A stretch of 64,000 nt of DNA from Aaosphaeria pasadenensis (Eukaryota; Ascomycota; Dothideomycetes; Pleosporales): NCBI GenBank assembly GCA_022813625.1, contig JAKLMB010000026.1, positions 531,698 to 595,697 of the forward strand, read 5' to 3'. Shown piece after piece: positions 35,335 through 46,191 of the stretch. The position numbers were made by a program, and so were the translations under genes. Every line of letters starts with the position of its first letter. Position 1 is the first letter of the stretch. Below the pieces are notes generated by a model, which saw only the letters and a list, made by a program, of their open reading frames with translations, was not told the DNA's origin and made no database searches.

Positions 35335-37636
35335 TCAAACAGAATTCGAAGAAGAGGAGCTGCCAGGAAAGGAGAATCTCTTCTTCATCCTGCTTCGAAA
35401 CCCTTCTGGAATCCGCTTGGAACTTGGCCCATGATCAATATATTGGTAATTGTACCCTGCGCTGATGTCTCCAGGATAATTGGAAGCTGCTTGTGGGAGG
35501 GTAGATTCCCATAATGCCCGGTTCTCCGCCGCCTGATCCTTTCTGTCATACGGAAATGTAGACATACCATCCACAGCACCTCCTTGTAGAGGCATTGAAT
35601 TCGAAATAGCGTTGTTGGAAGTCATAGAGCTTGCCTCGCTATTTGAAGAATGCCCAGCAGCCTGTATGCGCATCTGCTTCGACACGACTGTGTCATTGCG
35701 CCTGGCTTCCCCTGTATAAATTTGCGATTGCGACTGCGATTGTGATTTTCGACGATCTTCGTCTCTGCCCATTGCTTCGCCTCGATAAAGTCCCTGCACT
35801 TGTCCGTCCCTACTGCTGTGTCTTGCTTTCGTATCGAAATAGTCTGTGCCTCCTTCGCGGGGGGCTCCTGTATTAACGGGTAAACAACCAGTTTCATCTT
35901 CGATGTCATCTTCCTAAACACAAAGAAAGTCAATTTAGTAACTCTGAGGATATTGGTTGGCAGGCTGCAAGGTAAAAGTCAGTCCATAGAGTCGACATAT
36001 GCGATCCATGACGTTGACTTGGAGTTTTTTCCAAGTCGGTCATGTCGGTTGATACATACTGGTGAGTTGAGCATGCTATGCCGCTTGTTCCTGCTCTTCT
36101 TGATATGACTCTTCAGTTGGCTCGAGTCAAGGGGCTTCAGAAGCTCGAAGCTACACAGAAGCTCCGATGACACAGACATGACTGCTCCCCAATTATCAAA
36201 CTCTCCACAATACTGCCGCTCTCAGTCAGTTCCTTGGTCCTTCAGAACGATGTTTCGTTATCACTTACGTTGGGTGCAGAAAATACAGTGACGAGTACAC
36301 GATCGCTGAAGAACTCATAACCGTCTTCAACAACCATGTGGGCTCTACAGACCAGATCGAAGTCGTGGCGCTGTAGAAATTCCATGATGACCTTCTTGCC
36401 GAAGCAATAACTCACACCACGCTCGTTCGACTCCCAGTCATTCTCCATATCTGCGGGGTCGCTCCATAGCAGATCGTTCAACAATCCATAATCGGGAACG
36501 TCTGTGGGACGAGCGATTTGTCGAATATCGTCCATGTGCGAGAGGCTAGGAGACAAACCACCATGCACGCAAAATATTTTTTGGGCGACGATGGCTGCGA
36601 TGGGAAGAGTGTTGAAAGTATCGACAAAGGCTTTCCAGACTTTGATATTGCACCTTCGCTTGCATTCGTCATAAAATCCGTATACTCGCGTTACATTCGC
36701 ACATTCGTGGTTTCCTCGCAGAAGAAAGAAGTTCTCCGGGAACTTGAGTTTGTAGCACAACAACAGGAGGATGGTTTCGAGACTTTGCTTTCCGCGGTCC
36801 ACATAGTCTCCTAGGAAAAGATAGTTGGAATTCGGCGGGAAACCACACATCTCGAACATACGAATGAGATCCGTATACTGCCCATGTACATCGCCTACGA
36901 TCTTCACCGGAGCAGAAAGCTCCAATAGTGAAGGCTGGTTGAGGAACACCTCTCGTGCGGCCGCGCAGATCGCAAATATTTCAGCATTCTTAAGACAGAC
37001 AGTCTTCGTGACCTTGCCCGTGTATGCGGCATCCAGCAACCTCTGAATCATATCGTCCAAATCCGACGGCTTGAGCGCGCTTGTCTCCATTGGAGAGCCC
37101 GCCCCATCATTCTGTGCAGGCACATCGGGAATACGCGGTATCGGTTGACCTTTCTTCTGTAGGATGGAATCTCCGGGTTGCTGTGCACTCGATGGAGGGG
37201 GTACACCGATTGGGGGGGCGTCAGAGACATGGTCGACCTCACCAGTCTGCTTGGCTTTGTCTACATGGTCATGGTTCGTGCCGAGGGCGCCGTGGACGGG
37301 GGAGGGGGGAGGTTGTGGATAATCGTTCTTCGCAGCGGTTTCGATGGCAGCTACTTGAGCGGAGGCAGTCGAGTCTCGCCGGGAGCGAGATTTGGTGGAG
37401 GCACTGTCGGACTTGTCTAAGCCATTAGTATCACCGATGTTCGCGACAGAGTTTCTCGGGCTGTCAGTCTTGCCAGAGCCTGGGATCTTAGATCTGATGG
37501 AGCTGCGGATTGACCGGGTTGACTCTTTGGTGTCGGCCCTTTCGAACGATCGATACTGTTCTCTTTCCAACGATAGACCGTCGGGTCCGGCTTTATCCCC
37601 CTTCTCTTTTCGGTTGCTGGAGGGCTGGTTACCCAT
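35335..37636 (-). CDS. PPZ-type serine/threonine protein phosphatase
   Basis: PP1-related phosphatase of the fungal PPZ group, linked in yeasts to cation homeostasis, cell-wall integrity and salt tolerance. Three exons (37636-36269, 36212-36060 and 35913-35335) give 699 aa. The N-terminus MGNQPSS is a good N-myristoylation signal. About 240 Ser/Pro-rich residues follow. The catalytic domain has GDVHGQYTDL (about residue 244), GDYVDRGKQS, LRGNHE and, across intron 1, FSAPNYCGEFDNWGAV, which is characteristic of PPZ. The domain ends with LLKPLDSSQLKSHIKKSRNKR and SMLNSP, where known PPZ proteins nearly end. Here a further exon adds about 192 residues (Ser/Gln-rich, with SQSQSQSQ and a basic end RMKKRFSF). 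If the second intron is retained, a shorter protein ending at about 35979 results. Confidence 0.9.
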
Positions 37637-40365
37637 GTTGCCAGGCTGTCAATACGACGACCTCCAAAACCGATCTACGATGTTGTATTCGGTCTGGCGG
37701 TCCTGTGTGTAACGCTTCAACGAGGGACTGTAAATGTGCTACCAAAGAACGAGGCGTAGTTGTTCTGTAGCGACCCGGCTCGAGTTCTCGCAGAGGATGG
37801 GATGATCGTGACACTTGGATGAATGGGACTTGGCGTGAGGATGTGTTGGGGCGAGGAGTTTGTGTGTTGTGGCGGTGCAGATGCAGAAGGAGCGACAGTG
37901 GATGATGGTGTCCTTCCTTCTCTGTTTCCTAGATACGGAAGCGCAGATGCAGGCGAGCAAGATGTGAGGTGGCGGAATCTGGCGGAGGGTCGTTATGGCG
38001 GCCGGTAGAGGCGCGAGAGGAAGGCGAGAAACCTGGCCTCAGTTGGAGCGGAATCGATCTGCTTCGCCGGTGTCTGACCGCGCCAGTGAGAAGAGGAGAT
38101 GGGTGACAGGGCGGGCGGGGGGATGGAATCTCGTCTTCGAGCCAGAGCGATGGTGTTGTTTTCAGCGCTGAGGTCAGAGAAGGCTCATGGATGGGGTGGA
38201 CGGGTAGATAGATACGAGCAGGATAGGGTAAGGTAGGTAGCAGGTGATGGCAGTCGTAGTGACCTCAAGCTCTAGGTAGAAGGCGGGGACAGAGCTAGCG
38301 ACTGAGCAGTCCGGTAAGCCGCAGATTATTAGTTGGGCCTTAGTTTAGGTTTTGCAGGGAACAACGAGAGAGCAGCGCTGCGAACGCTTGCCTTGCACGC
38401 CGGCTTGAGTGGCTGGGGCTGGTGAGAGGCGCCTACCACGATCAGAGGAACAGCGCCGTCACGGACCGGTGAATGATGAGAAACCTTTTATTAGGCAGAT
38501 CGCGCCAGCCTGATAGTGGGAGTAGTGATGTTGGTTGTAGTAGGTAGTACCTAGTGGTGTAGTCGAGGTCGAGATGTAGACGATCACGAGCTAACAATTA
38601 CGGGCGGAGTAATGTATCTGTAGTGTATACTGTAATGCACACGAGGAGGCGAATCAGAAGATGGAAAGCGAGGCGATCTTGAGGAGAAGGAGGAATGGAG
38701 GGGGGACGGAAGAGACGAGAAGAAGGAGAGGGAGAGAGAGAGAGAGGAAACTGGACACCCAAGTGCAGCCGAAGCAACAACGAAGCCCGACTAGTGGTGG
38801 ATGCAGCTGGGCAAAAGTAGGAGATGAAGCAGATGGGAGGTGGTTGAAGGAGTTTGTATGTAGGTATGTAGGAGATGAGACACTAATATGAGTCCACAAT
38901 TATGTTCGCTCTGGGATGATGTTGGTTAGTGAGGGGGAAGAAGAAGAAGAAGGAGGAAGAGGAAGAGGAAGAGTAGGAGTAGGAAGAGAGAGAGAGAGAG
39001 AGTTATTCACCATACTGTGTGTGTAATTGGGCAGTTGAAGGTGAACAGAATACCTCGCCAAGCATGGTGATTGCGCCAATCGGGATTAGCGCCATGTGGC
39101 TATCTTTGCGGCGACGCAGCAATTACGAGGAGATTTCCACCCCAGCATTGCCTCACCATCATCATATGAATCAACTCAACCTTACACCGACTCGTACTTT
39201 TGTCTCTGTGATATCTACCTAATGTGATTATCGCAGTTACTCAGACTACTTGTACTCCGTACAGAATCATCAATGGCATACACCCAAGTCAATCATGCCC
39301 GCCAATGCCTGTATCCTTTGCAACCAGTTAGCTTCATTCGGATTCTCTAGTTATACATGACAATGCAAGCCTCAGCTCCACCACAGCTCCTCCACCAAGC
39401 TTGCCTCCGACTATCTACCTAGGTACCTACAAGTCCAAGTCCTTGTACCAAACCTCCCACCCCACATCAGATTCAACAATGAACTCCCCCCTGGAATGTT
39501 TATCAATATTTTGTGCTTCTTTGTTCACTTATCGATCCCTTCCTAATCGTTACATCCGTCTGGCTTGCCCATTCACGTCCCGTTCCAACCGTCTCCGCCG
39601 CCTTCGCCGCCGCCACACCAAGAAACCATACATCTTTGATAACTTAGATACCTAAGTAGGTATGACTGAGCAAGCTTGACGGAGACCTTCCCTTCCCTCA
39701 ATGTTGCATCCCTCTTACCGCAGTCCCGCAACAGCATAGTCTCGTCGCAACACACAATTACATAGGACACAGGTTGACACATGCGCTTCGCTACTTGTAT
39801 TGGGCAGAACCTTTCCAGCGCCCAATTGCACCTTGCCCGTCCCACCATCATTTGAAATATTCGCGCAAGAAATTCTTCGCATCTTGGACGCTTGTTTGCG
39901 TTGCATCCACCGCAGTGAGGTATTTGCAGCCTCGCTGCCCAAACAAGACGGCCCTTTCTTGACATCGAAATTCCCTCATCACCAATTGCCGATGAACATA
40001 TACCTGCATATCACACTAATGTCACCAAACTCTTCTCAACGAACTACGGAGTACTCTTATCGAATTCGAAATGATGTCTGTTGTCTTTTTAGTATATTCT
40101 CCCCTCCGGATATCAATCCAAAGACGATGCACGATCTAGCGCCCAAGTCCCAAGACCTCCCAAGGGCTCGGCTCCCGACGACGAGGCTTTGGATTTCCAG
40201 CTCATTCCAGCGCTATGTACCTCGTTGCACCGGTGCGTCATGTGCCTACCTACAGAAAACGCCGCATTCTGGAATACAGTGCAGACAGTCTGGGCCTCGA
40301 CGGAGGTAGAGGCTACAAACACTCGCCCTACTCCCTACACAGTACAATAATCATTCACACATAAT
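37637..40365. other. Gene-free block of about 2.7 kb; PPZ promoter and ALDH 3' flank
   Basis: The PPZ leader and promoter probably occupy 37.6-38.6 kb. GA-rich microsatellite-like tracts lie at 38690-38750 and 38935-39002 (agaaga, gaggaa, agag). A ctacctaggtacctac palindrome is at 39415-39430. No coding region supported. Confidence 0.45.
38935..39002. repeat. GA-rich low-complexity tract
   Basis: Purine-only tract of gaagaa, gaggaa and terminal (ag)n units on the plus strand. Confidence 0.85.
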
Positions 40366-42049
40366 TTACAATCTGTTGCCGAGGTTTACGTGCACCGCCT
40401 GTAGCAAAGTTTCATGGTTAGCACCCGATAGAAAAAGCATTGATCTAGGAATTGCTGCTCTTACCTTTTTGTTTGTGTATGCCTCGAGGCCTGCCTCACC
40501 CAACTCCCGACCGATGCCACTTTGCTTTACACCTCCGAACGGGACACGAATGTCGGAATCGTTGCTGGAGTTGATCCAGACCATACCGGCCTCGATCAAG
40601 CGCGCAAGACGGTGACCTTTGGTGATGTCCTGTGTGAAGACGGCAGCACCCAGTCCATATGTCGTGTCATTGGCCCTTTGGATCGCTTCCTCCTCAGTCT
40701 TGAACGAGCTAATCACCACAAATGGTCCAAAGACCTCCTCGCGGTAAATCTTCATATCATCCTTAACATTGGTGAAGATGGTAGGCGACACAAAGAAACC
40801 CTTTCCGCCGACATTCTTGTATGCCTCTCCGCCCGCCACAAGTGTCGCGCCTTCCTTCTTGCCCGCGTCAATGTATGATAGAACTCTCTCGAATTGCGTC
40901 TTGGTGACCTGAGGACCCTGGAAGGTGTCGTCCTTGAAGGGATCGCCAACCACGCTCGTCTCCGAGACGTGCTTCTTGAAGCCCTCGATGAACTTGTCGT
41001 ATACACCCTCCTGAACCAGAATTCGTGATGTGGCCGTGCAGACTTGTCCCTGGTTGTACATGATTCCAACGTGTGCCCACTTGACGGCTTGATCGAGATC
41101 GGCGTCATCGAAGACGACCAATGGTGACTTACCACCTGTCTCTAGGGTAATATTTTTCATGTTCACAGCCGCCATCTTCATGATCTCCTTTCCGGTTGCC
41201 GTGGATCCAGTAAACGCAATCTTGTCAACATCAAGATGCTGTGCAAGTGCTGCTCCCGCTTTTCGGCCTTCGCCGTTGAGGATGTTGATGACACCAGGCG
41301 GGAACCCTGCATCCTTGACGAGGGTAGCTAGATACAATATAGATAGAGGTGTTTGCTCTGCTGCTTTCATGACTACAGTATTTCCTGTGGCCAGGGCGGG
41401 GCCCAATTTCCAAGCTGCCATCGCCAATGGGAAGTTCCATCTGCATCGAATGAGAGCAAGTCTTGTAGGAGAACTCACAACAAATCACTTACGGAATAAT
41501 TTGTGCACAAACGCCCAATGGCTCGCGAATAGTGTATGCGAGCTTAGCTGGAGAAGTTTCAATGACTTGACCGTGGATTTTGTCGGCATAGCCTGCGTAG
41601 TACTTGATAGTTCCAATAACTTCGCCTAGGTCATCATTCAGCGAGACAGAAAACGGTTTTCCGTTATCCCATGTCTCAATTGCGGCAAGTGTCTCCCTGT
41701 GCTGCTCGATGAGCTCGGCGAACTTGAAGAGGATGGCTCCACGGGCGGTGGAATCAAGATCCCGCCACGAGGGATCCTTGAAAGCCTTCCTGGCGGCCGC
41801 AACCGCAACGTCTACGTCTTCGGGCCCGGCGGCATACACGGTCGTGATCTCGCTCTCGTCACTGAAAGAGATATCAGCTAACATGTTTCAGCGTCGCGGT
41901 GCGCTTGACATGGTTGCTCACCTGGGGTTTGTCGAGCTTATGGTCTCGCCGGACTTGGACTTCACAAACTCATTGTTGATGAAGAGACCCCGTGGCTGCT
42001 TATAAGTCTTGCCATTGGGAGTCTTGAGCTCCACGAACAGGTCAGACAT
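40366..42049 (-). CDS. NAD(P)-dependent aldehyde dehydrogenase
   Basis: Oxidises aldehydes such as acetaldehyde to acids. Four exons (42049-41922, 41861-41493, 41440-40465 and 40398-40366) give 501 aa from the ATG giving SDLFVELKTPNG, the usual fungal AldA-type start. Motifs: IPWNFPLAMAAWKLGPAL (rebuilt across an intron), FTGSTATG for the cofactor, LETGGKSP with the general-base Glu (about residue 267), NQGQVCTATSR with the catalytic Cys (about 300), EVFGPFV, and FGGVKQSGIGRELG near the end. The last intron (40464-40399, 66 nt) is in frame without a stop, so retention would add 22 residues before VHVNLG. An upstream in-frame ATG at 42196 adds 49 residues free of Asp and Glu, resembling a mitochondrial presequence. 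Divergent from the methyltransferase gene. Confidence 0.94.
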
Positions 42050-42778
42050 GATGCTGTACGTTCTTGATGCTGTGTAGCTCTTTGTTGGGGTTACCACGCG
42101 AGGGAGTGGCCGGACCTGTGGGAAGGAGAGTCGAGGTAGGAAAGATGAAGAAGCTGTGGGAGAGCAGCAGCAGTGGCGGGGCAGACGATTAAACATATTT
42201 CCCCCAACTGGCGACGGGCAAGCAGGCAGGTGGGAGGCAGACTACCTCTCTAGTAACAGATTATCAATCGTCTTTACCCCGACAACGCCAGAGCTCTCCA
42301 AATCTGTGATAAGTACGCGTTTAGTAGCATGCGGGACCTACCTCATCGACCCCGCGATTTGACGCCAGCGCAGATTGATGCTATCATCGGGTACGATTGC
42401 CGTACAACGTTAGCAGCCACCATAAGCTTCGGTCCTATACTCCCCATAACCAATTCCATCGCTCAGTCCTTCCTTTTGCGGTTTTGTCGACATGGATGAT
42501 GGATCCTCGAGATGGTTCGGTCCCTACATGCATCATGGGAGATGCAGTTGATACTGCAAGCGCGCGTCAAGCGCGATTAGCCGTCGCCCTGTGTGTGTCC
42601 TCGTTACTAATTTGATTATTTTGCCGTCAGCGACATTTTTCGGTGCGGTATGTACTCGACGACGCGACACGCTGCAACTCGATCCATCCCGTATCGGTCT
42701 CCCAGCTGAATACGCTCCAGCACAGTGTTCACTCAATAGCGCAAGTCCACAGTCTGCAACCACCCGCACGCGCACATA
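42050..42778. promoter_or_regulatory. Divergent promoter region between ALDH and methyltransferase genes
   Basis: Shared 5' region of two divergently transcribed genes. The ALDH side contains the in-frame upstream ATG at 42196. I did not identify a specific regulatory site with confidence. Confidence 0.4.
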
Positions 42779-43549
42779 ATGGGCAATGAAAGCGACCCAC
42801 CCCTCGTCTCCCCTGCTGCGCCAGACAGCTCCATAGATCATGCGCACTCGATCGAGTACTGGAACTCCGTATCTTCGGACATAAACGGCATGCTGGGCGG
42901 GTTTCCACAGACGTCTCGGATCGACCTGCAAGGCTCGTCCAACTTCCTTGTGAAATTCCGGCGCGGGAAGCAGCGAGCGGTCAAACAGAACCTCCCATCT
43001 ATCGGTCGCGCTGCAGACTGTGGGGCTGGAATCGGGAGGATAACGAAGGGGCTGCTCATGGGCGTTTCGAGTAAGGTCGATATTGTCGAGCCGGTGAAGA
43101 AGTTCACGGACGAATTTTTGGTCGGTCTCCAGGAGGAAGAGAAGGACAAGGTGGGGGTGATCGTGAATCTTGGTTTACAGGATTGGGTGCCAGAGCCTGG
43201 AGCATATGGCTTGATATGGAATCAGTGGTGTCTAGGGCATCTTACGGATACCCAAGTTGTGGCTTATCTACGGCGGTGCAGTGACGGCTTGGTAAAGAGC
43301 TCCGCTGGTGCTGGAGCCACTTCTCAAGGTGGTATGCAACAAGGATGGATCGTAGTCAAAGAGAATATGTCTGCAACCATCAATGACAGCGATATATACG
43401 ATGATGAAGATTCGAGTGTAACGAGATCGGATACAAACTTTAGGCGGCTGTTCAAAGAAGCTGGATTGAAGATCGTAGCGGAAGAAGTTCAACGCGGTTT
43501 CCCAAAGGGCCTGTTCACCGTGCGAATGTATGCTTTGCAGCCAGAATAG
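42779..43549 (+). CDS. Alpha-N-terminal protein methyltransferase (NTMT1/Tae1-like)
   Basis: S-adenosylmethionine-dependent enzyme that methylates the alpha-amino group of proteins starting X-Pro-Lys/Arg after Met removal. In yeast the targets include ribosomal proteins. Single exon, 256 aa. Family features: IEYWNSVSSDINGMLGGF at the start, the peptide-binding region, the SAM-binding motif ADCGAGIGRITKGLL (about residues 79-93), VDIVEPVKKF as motif II, QWCLGHLTD after the DxxxxNWC-like strand (here IWNQWCLGHL), and a terminal FKEAGLKIVAEEVQRGFP region. Length is normal for the family. Confidence 0.92.
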   Translation: MGNESDPPLVSPAAPDSSIDHAHSIEYWNSVSSDINGMLGGFPQTSRIDLQGSSNFLVKFRRGKQRAVKQNLPSIGRAADCGAGIGRITKGLLMGVSSKVDIVEPVKKFTDEFLVGLQEEEKDKVGVIVNLGLQDWVPEPGAYGLIWNQWCLGHLTDTQVVAYLRRCSDGLVKSSAGAGATSQGGMQQGWIVVKENMSATINDSDIYDDEDSSVTRSDTNFRRLFKEAGLKIVAEEVQRGFPKGLFTVRMYALQPE

Positions 43550-43813
43550 ATTGCTATTCGGAGTTCCTCTGTCGGCGTTTTGGAAAGGGGTTGGCGGCAT
43601 AAAGGTTGTGATACCCAGTATAGTCAACTATTGTATCCATTCGTCGTCCGTGCAACACTACGCAATCGAATACATACATAATACATGTGTTGGAGGCGCG
43701 AACTATAGAAAGGTATCTCTTCGAACCTCGAAATCTCCGTGAATGATGGTATCATAATAACGCCAGCCCAATGCCGCTATCCCAAATAACTACGATGACC
43801 GAACAAGGAAGCT
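43550..43813. other. Short convergent intergenic region
   Basis: 3' UTRs of the methyltransferase (+) and Med8 (-). Nothing else seen. Confidence 0.5.
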
Positions 43814-44811
43814 CTATGCATGCACTCCAGGGGGTATTATAGATGCCCCTGTGCTAACAAACTTCAAGATCGCACCCAGTGGCAACGGTGCAGGTTGTTT
43901 AACGTCATCGCCAGACCCCGTTTCAGAAGCAGGCGTTGACTCCAGCTCGTCGACCATTCCAATGTCTCTGCGAATGGCATCTAAAGCCGCAGCATCTTCG
44001 TCGCCAGACTCATCGCCATCGTCATAGTCTCCCGAAAGAGCTTTCGTAAACGCGGAAATGGTTGCATAGGCCGTTGCTGGCGCTTCAGCCCAAAGAGCCG
44101 TCAAATCGTCTTCATCCATAGGTACCTTGACCCTCTTAATGCCACCGAATTCGTCGTCATAGTTGGACCTATTCTCTTTAATCACTTCGGTCTTCCCAAG
44201 CATTAAGAGCCACTCTTCAGGCACGCGACAGAACTCAGATGCTGCACGCAAACGCTCCTCGACCCACTTCTCCTCATCCGGACTGGGCTTCTTTCGCAAG
44301 ATGGTCTCCAGAACGAATCGCTGCTCCTCGGCGGGGAACGGCGCGACTGGGTAAGTCCGCAGTGCCGAAAGAATTTGGCTCCGTGATAGGTCATCTTCGT
44401 TCTTATCCTTGAAGAAGTCGTGCAGGTTTTTGAGCTGAGCGTTGATCAGGCTTATAGATCGATGCATATTCGGCCTAGAACACTGTTAATATTTCTGAGT
44501 CATCGACCGTACAAAGGATTTGTATGGCGCATTCTGCATTGTCTTGATTGATATGGCGAGTCTCGTCGAAAGAGTGAAACCTCCTCCATGACCAGCACGT
44601 ATCTCGACAACATGCGATGGAAACCTGCTCCCATGGATTGAGCAGGTGCTACAACATACCAAGGTGGGGGGTGTTCTCCACTGTGTATCATGGCACTTTG
44701 CAGCTCTTCTATGACCCTGCTCAACCGCATTAACCTCCCACGGAGCTGCTCCAACGTCCTGACATCATCTGGTGCCAGGTTGAGCCCCGAATTTTGTATT
44801 GCTTGACTCAT
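43814..44811 (-). CDS. MED8: Mediator of RNA polymerase II transcription subunit 8
   Basis: Head-module subunit of Mediator. Two exons (44811-44660 and 44474-43814) give 270 aa. Exon 1 begins SQAIQNSGLNLAPDDVRTLE and carries the first helix (LRGRLMRLSRVIEELQSAM), then HPPPW. The intron (GTATGT donor, CTAG acceptor, 185 nt) is placed so that the Trp codon is completed and runs into PNMHRSISLINAQLKNL. This restores the family pattern of coiled helices followed by YPVAPFPAEEQ and LRKKPSPDEEKWVEER. The C-terminus is acidic and Ser-rich and ends in a short conserved-looking LGAILKFVSTG. An ATG at 44467 within exon 2 is rejected as a start because it would drop the first Mediator helix. Confidence 0.85.
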
Positions 44812-45740
44812 TCCAATATTCACCCTATGATCCCAACTAGCGGGTCTGGTAATTGGGTTGCGTCTGAATTGTTTCGCAGTCAAAGAGTCGATAAGTTTCA
44901 GGTATTGAAAGACAATTGGTGTTACTCGAAAGATCCGCGGGAAGCGGGACCTGTTCCCTATTGACGAAATGCTTGGCGCTCATCGCTCCGAAAGTCCACT
45001 CAACCAATTGTACGAGGCTTCGGTGACAGGGCCCACGGGTATCTACTTCTCAACAACCATGGTCGGAAAGAGTCACTTCACTGTTTGCCACCCCCGTTCT
45101 ATTTCAAGGTGATTGATCGGGTCAACCTTGTAGCACAAGGTAAGTGCAAGTGTCACTAGGACTTTCGTTCCTTTCAGATCACCAACTTGTGGAGTGCATC
45201 TCTACAAATCTAGACTGATCTCAAGTACGGAGTATTCATTTGAATATTTAGAAAATGCAAAATGAACATGAAAGCAATGTTGAATATGCTCAATTTTGGA
45301 AAGGAATGCGGTGACCCAAAGTGCCAATTATACCGGGTTTCAGCCAAGGAATCTTTAAATGTCTTGTGTCGCCTCGAAATCACTGTGGCACCTGAAAACG
45401 TACCTCGAGGTAATTCTAAGCGTTCAATGCCAATCTCTCGTGGGCTTCGGGGAGTGAATCACAGAACATTTCTGTATATTAAATTCGGCCATTTGCTTGT
45501 ACATTCACCAAGATTCACCTCTAGGTAATTGAGAGAACTCCCAGTGCCATGTGCCTGGGGCCGTGCCAGTGTTATTTCATCCACTCACTTCCAAGTGAAT
45601 CACCGCCTCATAATGGTAATGCCCAGACACAATCAATTATTGAATTGGCGGTGACAGCTGTTATTGTCCAGTTACACTTGACCAGGTCGAATCATGGTAT
45701 CTATGCACACGTACAACCCACCTATTCAGCTCCTCAACCC

Positions 45741-46025
45741 GGTTCCTCTTCTCAACCTGGTTCCTCTTCTCAACCTGGTTCCTCTTCTCAACCTGGTTCC
45801 TCTTCTCAACCTGGTTCCTCTTCTCAACCTGTTACCTCTTCTCAACCTGTTACCTCTTCTCAACCTGTTACCTCTTCTCAACCTGTTACCTCTTCTCAAC
45901 CTGTTACCTCTTCTCAACCTGNNNNNNNNNNACCTGTTACCTCTTCTCAACCTGTTACCTCTTCTCAACCTGTTACCTCTTCTCAACCTGTTACCTCTTC
46001 TCAACCTGGTACCTCTTCCCAACTT
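45741..46025. repeat. 18-bp minisatellite with two unit types and an assembly gap
   Basis: Five units of ggttcctcttctcaacct (45741-45830), five of gttacctcttctcaacct (45831-45920), a 10-N gap, four more of the second type (45936-46007), then one degenerate unit (46008-46025). All plus-strand frames through it lack stops; they read as P-G/V-S/T-SSQ, as VPLLNL/LLPLLN, or Arg-rich on the other strand. Confidence 0.95.
45922..45931. other. Assembly gap (10 N) inside the minisatellite
   Basis: Ten N. The flanking partial unit leaves 13 missing bases for a single interrupted unit (or 13 plus multiples of 18), so 10 N is a placeholder length and the true repeat number is unknown. Confidence 0.95.
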
Positions 46026-46191
46026 GGTTCCTATCATGAGAGTGTTTTTAGTCGATCCCCACTTGGCGAGCATTCCAAGACTTCGTCTCATTCGGCCAAA
46101 GACTTCATCTCATAGTCAATCCGTCCGTACTAAGGAAACTTTCGACTTCGTCCAGCCGTCGGATCGGCCGTGGGCTTCACCTTCTTACACC

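Larger units (their letters stand above)
44812..46191. other. Intergenic region holding the 45.7-46.0 kb minisatellite
   Basis: The Med8 promoter lies near 44.8-45.2 kb. The remainder is non-coding or ambiguous. Two frames stay open through the minisatellite (one ending at 46115, one running into the gene at 46192) because the unit is 18 bp. Confidence 0.4.

Noticed and set aside
43814..44467. Med8 starting at the ATG at 44467
   Set aside because: This drops the first conserved helix and HPPPW region, which are supplied by a well-spliced upstream exon.
45549..46115. Mucin-like SSQP-repeat protein as a definite gene
   Set aside because: Frame openness follows from the 18-bp unit; outside the repeat the frame has no protein-like sequence and no clear splice link to the downstream gene.
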